From contig WHUZ01000102.1 in assembly GCA_015179045.1 (NCBI GenBank), positions 144,402 to 208,401 on the forward strand: DNA of 64,000 nt, given 5' to 3'. Positions 12,500 through 23,884 of this stretch are shown in pieces. How positions within the stretch are numbered: the first letter of the stretch is position 1; the number at the start of each line of letters is the position of its first letter. A program made the translations under genes and the position numbers. The notes under the pieces are model-generated. The model was not told the origin of the DNA. It was given only the letters and a program-made list of their open reading frames with translations, and made no database searches. Source of the DNA: Kalaharituber pfeilii (taxonomy: Eukaryota > Ascomycota > Pezizomycetes > Pezizales > Pezizaceae).

Positions 12500-14387
12500 A
12501 TGGGACATCCAAACTACACATGGGAAAATTGCCACAATGTTACTGCAGTTCCTGATATCGACCCGGTTGCTTGGAGAGGAATGTTGGATATCATGGCAGC
12601 AAATGGAAATACTGAATTCGATGCCAGTTTTCTTCCCCCGAAATTCTGCGACCCGGAGAACTACGTATCACCCGATAGGGGGCCGTCCACACTCATATTT
12701 ACAATGGTTTCATTGGGACTCACCTCTGTAGTAGTTTTGGGGAGATTCCTAACGCGCACGTTTGTTGCGGGGCGAATTGGTTGGGATGACTGGACGATTT
12801 TGATGGCAACTGCAATATTGGTTGGCGAGGCGGCATTGACAGTTTATGGTAAGTCTTGATCTTCCATCATAAAGATGGGCTAGAAGTTGCCAGGGGATTC
12901 GTCTACCTCACGAAAGGTCTTTCTTCACTCTTCTTTGAAACCCAGTTTCCCTAATATCAATTGCAAATAGGTATCGTTAGAGGTGGGATAGGACAACATG
13001 TTTACGATCTCAACTTACCCATGATTACAACTAGTCTGAAGGTAGGGTTCCATGTCACCTTTGATTTTTGAATGCTGAACACTTATCATAGGTTATGTTC
13101 TGGCATATTCTGATATACTCATTTAACATTTTTATGGTTAAAGCGTCGCTTTTGTTCTTCTATAAACGCCTTTTCCCAGCCAATTGGACTAGAATGCAAA
13201 AATTCTTAACTGCCTTCATTATCGTCGAGTTCCTTTATGCAATCGCAAGCTGCATGACATTCACGTTTCACTGCAGCCCTGTTGCCTCATTTTGGAGGGT
13301 GGCGGATCGCTTGGATGGATGTCCTTTATTGAATACCAGTGTCAAGGTATACTCGGGAATTAGAGGAGTTAGTGTTTTTTTGGATATGGTAGTTTTACTA
13401 CTCCCAATGAAGTATGCGACAGACAAGGCCATGTTGGATGTTTACTGATATTATGCTCATAGATTCCTTTGGAAGCTGAAGTTACCATTAAGACAAAGAC
13501 TGGGGTTGGCATGTATTTTTAGTTTGGGTTTCGTGTAAGTAACCTTTAGGGTATGATCTAAACTTGGTGACCCAAATCTGATGGTCAACAGGGCTCTTGT
13601 TGCCGCTATGTTGCGTTTGGGTTGGCATCCAGAAACCCTCAGGTCTATGGACGTCACGTGGAACTTTACTCTGGTTGCATTCTGCGCTCAGCTTGAACAT
13701 TCACTTGCCATCATCACTGCAAGTATTCCTGCTTTGACAGCACTCTTTCGTAGCGCAAGGTGAGTTTACCTTTAATAAACGTCTATTGGTATTCGCATAC
13801 TCTGAATTAAGCTCACAGGATGATTTTGCCGTAGAATACCGAAGGAATCTACCAACGTCACCATGATGAGTCCCCAGCATCGTCGATACTTATCCGCTGA
13901 CTCATTTGAACTCAACGATACCACTACCAATTGCTCCGAGCTTCCAAAGGCCGCTACCAATCCATCTACGGTTGCTCGGGAGCCCAACCCAGTAATGGAC
14001 GATTTCTTAAGCTGGGCATACGACCCGGAACGTAAGAACGGGAGGTACGCCAACGGAAATTATGCCAACGCGTACGGAGAATATACGAACAATATACAAA
14101 CGAAAACCAAGAAGATAAGAAACTTTTGTCATCGAGTCGTGAGGTCGAGAGATCTCAAGGATGAGGTGCACGCGGCGGTGGGGAGGGCGCCTGGAAACGG
14201 TGGTGTCGAAAGTAATGAGAATTTGGTGGGGGCACAATTGGGATATGGTGCGAATGCGTCTGGGAGAAGAGTTGGAAGAGAGGGCATTCATGAGGGTGGT
14301 GATGGCTTTAATAGTATAGAGGCGATCAACAACCAGATTATGATGACAAACGTGGTGGAAGTTAAGGTGACCTCTGCACAATATTAA
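12500..14387 (+). CDS. rhodopsin-domain integral membrane protein (fungal PTH11-like group), six exons
   Basis: Exons 12500-12848, 12971-13041, 13092-13411, 13463-13534, 13592-13759 and 13835-14387. All introns are GT-AG (50-122 bp), and the exons sum to 1,533 nt, giving 510 residues without a frame break. Seven hydrophobic segments are visible at about residues 65-84, 95-117, 141-163, 177-198, 230-247, 258-280 and 305-326. They are joined by the conserved motifs GWDDW after helix 1, YKRLF after helix 3 and KLPLRQRLGLACIFSLG before helix 6. This is the pattern of the fungal rhodopsin-domain family, to which PTH11-like receptor candidates belong. The C-terminal 180 residues are hydrophilic, probably a cytoplasmic tail. 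Predicted location is plasma or internal membrane; the ligand is unknown. ATG 12500 gives the usual short polar N-terminus. Confidence 0.92.
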
Positions 14388-16724
14388 TGAAGCGTTGACG
14401 GTCTGACTATGACGGGATGTTCTGATATTTATCAATTATTTCATTAATTTATTATGCTGATACCATGCTGTTTCTTAAGCAGACCTTGATGGTTGGGGTT
14501 ACTGGCGCAATTTTTTAAGCTTTATTTTCTAGCTACCATCCCCCCCCTTTTTTTTTTCTTTTTTTTTTTCTTCTTTTTCCCCTTTTCCTGGGGCCTTTTA
14601 TGGCTCTTAAACTCCTGAATACCTTTTATCTATCGTAATACTACTATTCCACTTGCTTTTTATATTTGTATAAGGTTGTTCGTTATATTTGTATGACGTT
14701 TATTTTTGGAGATTGTCGCTTGGTGCCATGTTACGTCTTCAATAGTGACTATCGAGATTCTTTCAATAGAACGCTGGTTGGTTTTGGCGGAAAAGACTCA
14801 AATTCAGGTTAACCAACAAAAGGGAAACAAAATAAAAGGACAATCCCTACGATACTACCATCGCCTCTTGCCTTCGATTCTCGTTCCCATGGCTTTCCTC
14901 TCTGCGGGAATAACTCCTTCAGCTCCGTGTTCAACTCTATCACCGAAGTGTCATCATAGTAATACACTTTTAGTAGTGGCTCAAACATCAGTAATAAGTG
15001 CTGTGTATAAGATATGATTGTAGGTAATAAACTTGAACTTAGATCCATACAGGTCTAAGTTGAAAAACTTCATTTGTCTCATCAACACTCTGCGCTTCGA
15101 CATAGTTGCCAACGACTCAAGTGTTTTGTTCTAATCGGGTAGATATGCTAGAATTTTAACACCCTCCACCCCTTTCCATCATAATTTCTCCAATGCAATG
15201 GTCCAAGTAAGCATGGACAATTACCTGTTCCTTACACAGTAGACGAGCGATGCTCGCTACCCGTCCCTGCGACTCATATAGCCGCGACTGGGGCGCCAGG
15301 CGCCACACATCACATGCAATCAATCATACCGCATATGCGCGCGAGGTAAGCCAGGACGTCCAATTATACTTACTGATCGCTTTGGAATTCAAGTCCAACT
15401 CAACCAGGTTTCCTCCGCATAACTTTTTTTGTACCTGAAACGTCTGAAACCCCATGTACTCGCAGGTTTAAGCTCCATGAACCCAAGAAATTGGGTACAG
15501 ATAAATTGAAAACGAAAGCACATGGGAATAGTCCACCCTACCAGGGAGCAATGTTGATTATTTGGGAAAGGCAGCTATACGAGGAGCTGTCGGAGATCTC
15601 GAAGGGGCTGCTGGAGCGGAGAAGAAGCTACTGTAGGAGAGGAGGGGGACAGCTGCTGGCAGAGCTGTCGAACTGGCTGTTGGAGCAGCTGGTAAATGGG
15701 CGTTTGGACGAGAGGGGTGGTGGGTCGAGATGGTGGGACGGGATGGTGGGACGGGGAGAGCCGGAGAAGATGCCGGCAGGGCTGTCGGGGCCGCTCGAGA
15801 GGGATGCAACTGAGAGCCGCTGGACGAGGTGGCGCGATTGAGAGTCTGCGGGATGAAGGGATGCGAGATGCTGCTGCTGCTGCTGGAGGGAGTGCAATTG
15901 AGTGGCGTTGCGATTGGGCGTATATTGAAGAGAAGCCAACTTTTCAAACTAAGCTACAGCTTTGTCTCCATTGACATTGGAGGTAACAATAAGATGCCAT
16001 GGAGAGGTATTTAGTATAGAATCGAGGGCCCCAGTTCGATTCTCACATCAAGCTGCGGGAGAGGGTTATCCAGCATCTTAAAAATAAATAAGACGGACTC
16101 TGATTCTCCAGTCCCATATGGATAGAGCCAAGGCAACCTTTTTTTTCGCTGAGATTCTTTTTTTTCTTTTTCTTCTTTTTTTTTGTAGGGGGGGGAGCGG
16201 AATTACGGGAATTCATAAGAAGGGGCAACCGTTTCGTGACCACCCCGCTGTATTTTAAGTAGTTAGTAACGATAAGCTAGTATCTGTTTCACCAAGTGTA
16301 GTAATAATAGAGCAAGGAGTGGCATACAAACTGGGACTGGGTGCAATCCGGCGTGAGATGTATGTACGAGTACATTTGCTTACATCCTGTGTGCCAAGGG
16401 AAAAGTATTTTTCCTTTTGAAAAAAGATCTACAATTATCTGCAAGGGCGGAAATAATGACAGGAGTGAATGTGAAAGGCATAAAACCTAAACCCATTGGA
16501 GAACTTGAACCCCTACAACACGCAGATGTCATGGCAACATGCTTTTCATATCATGCAAAAGCGGCAAAGTAATCAGACAACATCATAATGAGACCCTATG
16601 CCATGTGGTGTATAACAAAATGCACTTTATACTCCAATAATAACATTCGATTCTCATATCCACTAACATCGAAAAAGTGAGAATATATTTCCACCTTGTA
16701 AAACTAATTTACTATTGAGAAAAG
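14388..16724. other. intergenic region with homopyrimidine and GC-rich low-complexity stretches
   Basis: After the rhodopsin gene there is a C/T-rich stretch near 14537-14590. A G-rich, CTG/GAGCTGTCG-rich segment at 15570-15910 keeps several frames open on both strands. The 116-codon frame at 15491-15841 is low complexity and not supported. A T-rich run lies at 16138-16184. Palindromic GCGC motifs at 15245-15350 resemble the GC-rich cores of the solo LTRs further on, but I cannot define ends. Confidence 0.4.
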
Positions 16725-16726
16725 TA

Positions 16727-16761
16727 CAGTGCCTAGAAAAGGGTCATTTTGCTAGGCACTG
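16727..16761. mobile_element. 35-bp foldback, probable collapsed Tc1-like element
   Basis: CAGTGCCTAG and CTAGGCACTG face each other across a 15-bp spacer and are flanked on both sides by TA. CAGTG ends and TA duplication are those of Tc1/mariner elements, so this looks like two termini with almost the whole interior deleted. Confidence 0.55.
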
Positions 16762-16763
16762 TA

Positions 16764-18937
16764 CCACAAATTCTGCTATGAGAGTTATACAGCCTTCAGT
16801 TTGAGCTTGACTATGACTGGAAAAGCTAGGCAAGCTGCAAGAACATCAGGTTCCGTTAGAACTTCAAATATCTATTATTTGTACAGGCTGGGGAACAAAT
16901 TGATCCACGAAGCAAATCCAGTCCAGCTCAGCTTCCAAGTTCAGAATATGTAGTTCCAGGAAAGATGAACTAAATCTAATACCATTCCCATCCACTCTAT
17001 AACCCTCTCAAGCTTGTTTGCTTCCATGCAGCAAAACCCCCTTTCTCCACTGAAATACGCAGCCTAAACGCTTATTCGCCTCAACTGCAAATGAATTAGG
17101 CTGGTTTAAAGGGTGTTTGGTTACAGCAGCGAATGTTGTTCTATATCATGTTATGGATGCAGAACCGTTTCCCTAGTCTCAGCTCCAACACAGGCTTGGC
17201 GTTACCACGTCAAATTAGGCTGTCTATCCTATAAAATGGGTTTGGTACTTAATTTGCGAGCAGAGAAGTCGTAAATTGAGAAGACCTGGTTCGAGACTAA
17301 TCGCACGAGACTACTGATATGTGGAAGGTGTTTATAAAACCCTGATGAGGAAGTCTTTGATGCCAAGAAAATTTGTTGACTAAGTACCTAGTTAATTGGT
17401 CGAGAAGCTCAGATTGTTCCAGAGCTCAAAAATCGAACTTCACGCAGCGGACCCTCTGAACCTCTGGAAGCAATATATGATATTGAAGCCTTAAAGTGGA
17501 CCTTGTGTTCCGTATGATGCAATGCATCGACGAACTTTGGTTTCGTTACTTTACAAAACGTAGCAAATGGATGAACCTATTGGCGGTGTGTCGAGTCTCA
17601 ACTCGTCGTAATTAGGCTGTACATGTTCTCGTGCAAGGCTGTACAGGGACTCGATTACAATAATAGGTAGCTGACTGGAATAGTTACGATACTTCTAATC
17701 TAGCTTGATCAGGCCTAAAGCAGCTAGCTAGCGCACATCAACAGGCGCTCATTGGATGTAGGGGAAGGGCTAGCTGAATTTTGAATGCCGAGCTGTCAAC
17801 GACGGAATAATCCTGCCCTTCAAGAAGCGTGGAGAGGGTGCAATACTACCGTGATTGAGTTTTTCCCATTGCTAACAACTGCTATAATTGTTCCTGATGG
17901 TTTAACTAGTTTCTTCAGATACGTGATTACTAGTCTGGTTGCAGACTACGTGATTACTACCACTCTAGTCACCATGACAGTTAATTACAAGCAGCAATAT
18001 AATATAATCTTAGTTATTCTACTAATGAATGTCACAAAGCGATAATCAGCGCTGCCGCGAGGCGCTTCCGAATCACATGGTCTATGACCGGCACTGGCCA
18101 CAAGGATCGGTTCTTCGGAAGGAGAACAGAGACGTGTTTACTTGAATTTGTGGAATCGATATTATCAATGAGACTTCTGTAACTGAACAATGAGGTTACA
18201 TCGACATAACAAAATGAAGGCATTTTGATATACCAATATCGGATGGCAAATTAGATCCCCGCCCCCAATACTGTTCTACAATCATAATGCATGATGATAA
18301 TGTCCATCCGTTCGTGCGAGACGTCATAAACCTCAGCAACCTCGAAGCGCTTTATGATGGGAAGCAATTAGCACATACAATGGTGCACCTTATTCTCAGT
18401 CTCTGTTAGGTAACGTTATACATGTGTATAATCAGCTCCTTAAAAAGGATAATAACATCTGGTGTCACTTTTCGGCTTGTATTTCCAGCTACCATTACTC
18501 TCAAACTTTTCCAGACAATTTCCGATGTTCAACCCTTTCTAAAAATTACTTCTTGGAACTCCATAACTTCGATCCTCCATGAATGATTTTGCGTTCTAGA
18601 AAAAAACAAGCTTCCAATGGACACCTCATTCTGTGGGGCACCATGCAGACACAAAAAAATTATTTTATTGGGGTAACCCCGCAGATCGTTATCATACAAG
18701 TGTAGGCTCAAAGCGGAAATTAAGCTTGCCGTAGAAACGAATATTAGGCAATGTCAAGCTGTCAAAGGTGATTGGGGATATCTAAACCGATATAGCATAA
18801 GCTGATTGGAGCGAGTTGGGCTATATTAAGACGATTTTTCTCCACTTGATAGCTCCACAAATGCGTGTTCGGCGGAAGGATACCGGTTCTATCCGCAGTT
18901 GTGCGAGTTGGCGAGTAAAGGAAATTTGGATCGCATA
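16764..18937. other. intergenic region, no gene seen
   Basis: No supported gene, RNA gene or repeat. All frames are short, and none shows a recognisable motif. Confidence 0.45.
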
Positions 18938-18939
18938 TA

Positions 18940-19104
18940 CAGTCTACCCTTGCTATACCAGGCCGGAAACCTTGCTATACTGGATGGCCTCTGTTTAAGA
19001 CATCCGTTTCCCATACAAATCGCCCTTGCTATACAGGACGCCCTAACAATTCCGAACCGGACAGAAACCTTCAGACAAGTACCCCCCTGTATCCATACAA
19101 ATAA
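18940..19104 (+). mobile_element. truncated left end of a pogo/Fot1-like MITE
   Basis: It starts CAGTCTACCCTTGCTATACC after TA. It matches the first about 165 bp of the element at 56372-57235, including the segment with CCATACAAATCGCCC and CCCCCCTGT. It stops exactly where the neighbouring inverted element begins. Confidence 0.7.
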
Positions 19105-19106
19105 TA

Positions 19107-19853
19107 CAGTCTGACCTTGCTATACCTACCGGACGAGTAAAAATCCGGCACTTTTCATCCGGTATAGCAAGGTTCCGGTATAAAATAAAACGCTTGGCAG
19201 CTGTTGACAAAAATTTGTATAGAAATTACGAGAGTAGGAAATAAACATGTGTAGCAAACGAAACATTAACTCAATCCAAGTCTATTCCATATTCATCGCT
19301 CTCACCATCTAGAAAATCATCGAAACCTTGAAAGCTCTTGGGGAGCATCAAATATGCAAGCATTGACTAGTGCCAAAACATGCAACTCTGACTGTTTCTC
19401 TAAAAGCCTATCAATTCTTATACAAAAAAAGCTGCAAATTCTACAAGCTTGTTCCAGTCTTCCAGCAGCAGCAGCGACAGCTGTGGTAGCAGCAATGGCG
19501 ACAGCAGTGGCAGCAGCAGAGGTGGCAGCAGTGGTGGCAGCAGTGATAGCAAGTGATAGCAGCAGCGGTGACAGCATTGATATTGATGGCAGCAGTTGCC
19601 AGTAATGGCAGCAGTAGTGGTAATAGCGACGGCAACAGAGTGGTAAACAACAAGACTGAGTGGTAAAGTGGGGTAGTCTAAGATGTAATACTAGTAGTAT
19701 TAGCGTGTCCGGTAGAGCAAATTTTACTTGTATGGAGACAGGGAAGTACTTGTTTGGAGGTTTCGGTCCGGTCCTGTATGATATTTTGTTAGGTTTGGTA
19801 TAGCGGGGGCAATTTGTATGGGAAATGCCATCCGGTATAGCAAGGATAGACTG
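19107..19853 (-). mobile_element. pogo/Fot1-like MITE, inverted copy abutting a fragment of the same family
   Basis: The start CAGTCTGACCTTGCTATACC and the end TAGCAAGGATAGACTG are terminal inverted repeats, flanked by TA. Read on the minus strand, it corresponds to the whole element at 56372-57235. That includes the motif GCACTTTTCATCCGGTATAG near one end and CCATACAA segments near the other. The interior carries an AGCAGC-rich trinucleotide stretch. No transposase is present. Confidence 0.72.
19456..19625 (+). repeat. AGC/AGT/GGC trinucleotide-rich stretch inside the MITE
   Basis: An imperfect three-base periodic sequence of the type GCAGCAGTGGCAGCAGCAG. It keeps several frames open in both directions, producing alanine-, serine- or cysteine-rich translations that are not genes. 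Confidence 0.8.
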
Positions 19854-20645
19854 TACTCTCAAGTGAAATTGTAGGCATTGCAGTACTTGTAAAATCCACC
19901 TCCATGTCTAGTTTAGTGGTTTAAATTATCAGGGATCTCCATCAAACTTGAAGAAACCTATTTAGACTAAGGCTGGTTCCACAGTATCCTCCGGCCTTTG
20001 AAGCTAACGGTTGTAATGGTACAGTAATGCTCTTTTGGAATACTTACACTACTTCTATAACCTCGACCATTCCTGCAGAGAAGTGAACAATATATTCACA
20101 AGGATGGAACAATGAAGGCTATAGATTTCTTCTATAGTGGTTACATCGCTTCGTCCTTATGGTTCAATAAAGCAACTGTGCGTACTCACACATTCATGAT
20201 ACTCCGAATTATACAGGGGGCGTGAACAGGTGAAGGAAAGGCCTTGGGTACGCCCCACATTTAACTTCTGATCCCTTGTGTTGTTCCGAAATACCACGAA
20301 ATTGCGAATACCTATATTGATTGTAATTAACGCGAACCTCACACTTCGGATGAGGAGGTCGATGCACTCACGGTTAAATCATCTGTTGATGGACATCGGA
20401 ATCTAGAGAAGTATCCAAAACCACTAGGGTACGATGCACCATGGATTCAGTTGCAAAAAGTCCCGGACGATCTTATCGAGTTTTCCTGAATAAGCTGCGG
20501 TATAACACGAACACGGTGATAGCTTAATTGGAAACTCATGCTAGCACAAGTAAGATGAGACCACAAAAGCTTGTCTTTGGAGATACAGGCTAAATTCCTT
20601 ATGAGCCTCGGTATTGAAGAGTCCGCGCAGGAATATTCTCTGCAT

Positions 20646-20713
20646 TTTTTTTTTTTTTTTTTTTTTTTTTTCAAATCACGTTACCCGCTTGCAGCTGTTC
20701 GCCATGGCAGGGC
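20646..20713 (-). mobile_element. LINE-1-type tail, hairpin plus poly(A)
   Basis: On the minus strand it reads GCCCTGCCATGGCG, through the hairpin closing GCGGG, to GTGATTTG and poly(A). A 14-bp duplication AATATTCTCTGCAT flanks it (20632-20645 and 20714-20727). The retained LINE part is only about 40 nt. In this report 'LINE-1-type' means the local family whose tail begins CCCTGCC; it is not mammalian L1. Confidence 0.85.
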
Positions 20714-21026
20714 AATATTCTCTGCATGAAGCTATACTACACACGTTAATCAGGCGAATGTGGCTTCGGACTTGCGGAGAGCATTTCCCGCGAAGCTAAC
20801 GCATTTTGAGCTTGTTCAGACAAATGGCTGGTAGGGGTCTCGCGAAACACCTGATTTTGATACTCAATATCTACTTTGAATACCCTGGTACAATGTTACC
20901 CTAGTTCCATGGTATCTGGGAACACGTAGATGGCGAACATTAAAAGGTCGCGTTCTCGTCTGCTATTAATTGCTTAGGATAGCCATCCCTAAGGACTTCA
21001 GGTGCCGCTTTGCTGCTGTTGTCGAA

Positions 21027-22218
21027 ATGGTCAAGTTCTCCATCTCCAGTGCTCTTACGCTTCTCGCCGGGGCGAGCACCCTTGTTTCCGGTGCTGCCCT
21101 CACCAAAGTCAACAACTTTGGAACAAAGCCCACTGGTGCAGAGATGTATATCTATTTGCCAGACAGATTGGCCAACAACCCTCCAATTCTTGTTGCAATC
21201 CATTACTGCACAGGTACCGCCAATGCGATGTACACGGGAACTCAGTACAAGTCGTACGCAGACCCATATAGGTTCATCATCATTTACCCCGATGCCCCCG
21301 ACTCTGGTGGATGTTGGGATGTCCATGGAGGCGGCGACTCCTTGGCATTGTGAACATGGTCAAATATACAATACAGCAATACAACGCTGATGCCTCTCGT
21401 GTCTTCGCAGTTGGTTTCAGCTCCGGTGCGATGATGACCAACGTCCTCATGGGAGCGTACCCAGACGTCTTCGCTGCAGGTTCCTCGTGGGCTAGTGTGC
21501 CATTTGGCTGCTTCGCCGGCTCCAGCATGTGGAATTCCCAGTGCGCTCGAGGGCAGCTCATCAAGACTGCCCAGCAGTGGGGAGACCAGGTCCGGAATGC
21601 TTATCTCGGATACACTGGCAAGCGTCCAAAGATTCAGCTGTGGCATGGAACCAACGATGACACCCTTTACTTCCAGAACTGGGAGGAGGCCATTAAGCAG
21701 TGGATCAACATCTTCGGGGTTAACGCCACACCTACCGCGACCACCTCGAACTCTCCTGTTAGCGGATGGACTAGATACCAGTACGGCCCGAATGTTGAGG
21801 CCATCAAGGCTCAGGGCCAGCCTCACAATCTCCCGCACCAGGACGCCGAAGTTATTAAGTACTTTAATTTGAACACTACTGGAGGAACGAACCCATCTAC
21901 CAGCACAACATCCACCGCCCCCTCTACAACTACTACACCACCTACGACAGGCACAGTGCCCAAGTGGGGGCAGTGCGGAGGAATTGGCTGGACTGGACGT
22001 AAGTGCACATGATGATCCACTCGACAGATATCTATACCCCCAAGTGCGTGAGTGCTGATTCCAGGTTTCATATGCAACAGCGACGCAATGTGTCAGTGGA
22101 TCAACTTGCACCAAGATAAACGATTTGTATACCCAAGTAAGTAGGAGCCAAATTCCTATACTTCTTATCCAGTTACGCAAGAGTATAGCTAATTAACCTG
22201 TGTGCTCAGTGCTTGTAA
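21027..22218 (+). CDS. secreted CE1 acetylxylan/feruloyl-type esterase with C-terminal CBM1; one frame break
   Basis: Exons 21027-21998, 22081-22136 and 22210-22218. A signal peptide (MVKFSISSALTLLAGASTLV) precedes an esterase_phd (CE1) alpha/beta-hydrolase domain. Visible landmarks are GTQYKSYADPYRF, the nucleophile motif GFSSG (Ser codon 21418-21420), HGTNDDTLYFQNW with the candidate Asp, and GQPHNLPH with the candidate His. A Thr/Ser/Pro linker leads to a CBM1 (WGQCGGIGWTG, then QCVSGSTC and QCL) split by two introns. It should act outside the cell, removing acetyl or feruloyl groups from xylan. After CWDV about nine residues usual in the family are absent. Next, one G is missing from TTGGC near 21344, so the first frame ends at 21353. 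Restoring one base gives 345 residues. The upstream in-frame ATG at 20970 is less likely because the signal peptide starts at 21027. Confidence 0.88.
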
Positions 22219-22406
22219 GCTGGTTATCGCCATTGGTGTAAAAAGGGTGAGACTGTGGGTGATTCTTAGATGTTTGTATGAGTTAGGATTTTACGAGGAA
22301 TGAGAGCATGGTTAACCATCATCGATAACTTTAACATAACAGACTAGCTTTAAGGCTGTCTGGCATTACAGTCTCCTGAAAAAACTCTCTAAGACTATGC
22401 GGTTGC

Positions 22407-22492
22407 TACTAGCTAGTAAAATATGTATTCGGACATAGCGCATAATGTGCATTAGTACCCCTGTCCGAATACATATTTTACTGGCTAGTAGT
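22407..22492. mobile_element. 86-bp palindromic MITE
   Basis: CTAGTAAAATATGTATTCGG near the left and CCGAATACATATTTTACTGG near the right form a near-perfect inverted repeat of about 28 bp per arm. The loop contains GCGCATAATGTGCATTAGTA. The same sequence recurs at the right edge of the window (from 63937). Confidence 0.75.
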
Positions 22493-23242
22493 CGTCGTAA
22501 TATTGAAAGCTTATGTGAGGCTAAAAGACCATAAACATGTGATCTGGTGTGCATAAGAGGAGACTGGTGCATATGTAATTAATCAGTAATTGCTTTTCAT
22601 GATTTACCTGAACACATCTCTTGCTGCTGAGAAGATGCTTTATCGAAGTTGCCTCAAATCAGACTAGAGTGTTTCACCTAACGTGCGCTACCGAGATAGT
22701 GCGCACTTTTTGGAAGTATTCTGAAATTGATTACACTATTTATGTAATACAGCATCTGGTATTACTGAGCCTCTAATTAGATTTTAATAGTCCTGGATAT
22801 TTCCACTATCAGTAATTGACAGTCGCCCATTAGGTAAAATTTCTAATGAATGTTATTAGCCTCTCAGATTCAATGGCCTATAACTCTATAAGTTTCTAAC
22901 GGAATCAAGCAGTGGTTCTGAGGCAGAAGGGGCGCCAAAGTCTGAAAATACAGAGCTAAACTGGCTGGAGGAGAGTTGTGAATATTGGAGATTTCACTGA
23001 AGGTATCATCATCGAAGAATTGAGTCCCGTCTGTTGTATTATCTGGAAGGTCCGTTATCATATTTTCAAATATTTGTTAGTATATATACTTGAACATAAA
23101 GTGTGATACATACTTGACTAAAGTCGTAGACCGCTGCTGTTTAAAATTCTAGATATACGGGGAATTCTACTCATTTAAATACTCAAACAATCTGGTAAAC
23201 ACTGGCCTCAATTCACCTGGATAGCTGTGAAGTTATTCGTTT
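22493..23242. other. intergenic region, no gene seen
   Basis: AT-rich sequence without a supported coding or repeat feature. Confidence 0.45.
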
Positions 23243-23257
23243 GATTGGCTCGAACCT

Positions 23258-23292
23258 ACCCTGCCATGGCTTAGTGCTACAAGCGGGGTTAT

Positions 23293-23330
<38 letters not shown>
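23258..23330 (+). mobile_element. LINE-1-type tail, hairpin plus poly(A)
   Basis: ACCCTGCCATGGCTTAGTGC, closing AGCGGGG, TTATGTGATTT and about 30 A. It is flanked by GATTGGCTCGAACCT at 23243-23257 and 23331-23345, a 15-bp target-site duplication. The insert has no LINE sequence upstream of the hairpin. Confidence 0.9.
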
Positions 23331-23332
<2 letters not shown>

Positions 23333-23365
23333 TTGGCTCGAACCTGCCTGGGCCGGCCTGAATGG

Positions 23366-23368
<3 letters not shown>

Positions 23369-23400
<32 letters not shown>

Positions 23401-23669
23401 GTACATATGAAATAAGCTAAAAGGGAAGAAAAATAAAATAGGTGGAAAAAATGACCCCCGTAAATCCCCTTGAAGTATATCTAGGTGCTTGCCCTTGCGA
23501 GCATGTTCTTCAGTTCGTCCTCCCCTGTCTCTCCCCTCGGTTCCTTTGTCCTTTCCTTCCCCCCCCGCCATCTTCGTTTACATACTCTGTATTTACCCTG
23601 TATGTGGTCCCTCGTCTCTTCTGCTTCCCCGCACCAGCGGCACTCCAGTGAATCCGTTTTTTTGATCTT
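23369..23669 (-). mobile_element. 5'-truncated LINE fragment with zinc-knuckle C-terminus
   Basis: A poly(T) at its + strand start marks the 3' tail of a minus-strand element. The flanking duplication is GCCTGAATGGTCT (23356-23368 and 23670-23682). On the minus strand it encodes the end of a LINE ORF2, with DSLECRWCGEAEETRDHI resembling the Cys-His motif at the end of the large LINE at 35413-38658. Its 3' untranslated sequence lacks the hairpin tail of the other copies. Confidence 0.75.
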
Positions 23670-23682
23670 GCCTGAATGGTCT

Positions 23683-23852
23683 GGATTGGCCTGAATGGCT
23701 TGGACCGGCCTGGTTGGCCTGGGCCGGTCTGAATGGTCTGGACCGGCCTGAATGGCCTGAACCGCCCTGGTTGGCCTGGACCGGCCTGATTGGCCTGATT
23801 GTTTCAGGTCGTCTGGGCCTGGTTGGCCTGGACTGGCCTGATTGGCCTGATT
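23683..23852 (+). repeat. GGCCTG-rich degenerate minisatellite
   Basis: Tandem, imperfect 10-bp units of the form GGCCTGRNTG, with GGCC spaced regularly. Related GGCC-rich sequence occurs at 25097-25191, 29569-29703 and 61715-61790. Confidence 0.75.
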
Positions 23853-23884
23853 TTTTTTTTTTTTTTTTTTTTTTAATATCATTA

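Noticed and set aside
15491..15947. Overlapping 90-130-codon frames on both strands
   Set aside because: They come from a CTG/GAG-rich low-complexity segment; both strands are open and neither has a motif.
16010..16060. Possible tRNA T-loop (GTTCGATTC)
   Set aside because: No matching acceptor, D or anticodon arm could be folded upstream.
19317..19862. 181-codon minus-strand frame, Ala/Thr-rich
   Set aside because: It lies inside a MITE and is produced by the trinucleotide repeat.
21284..22180. 298-codon minus-strand frame opposite the esterase gene
   Set aside because: It is the antisense shadow of a GC-rich coding exon; the esterase frame has clear family motifs.
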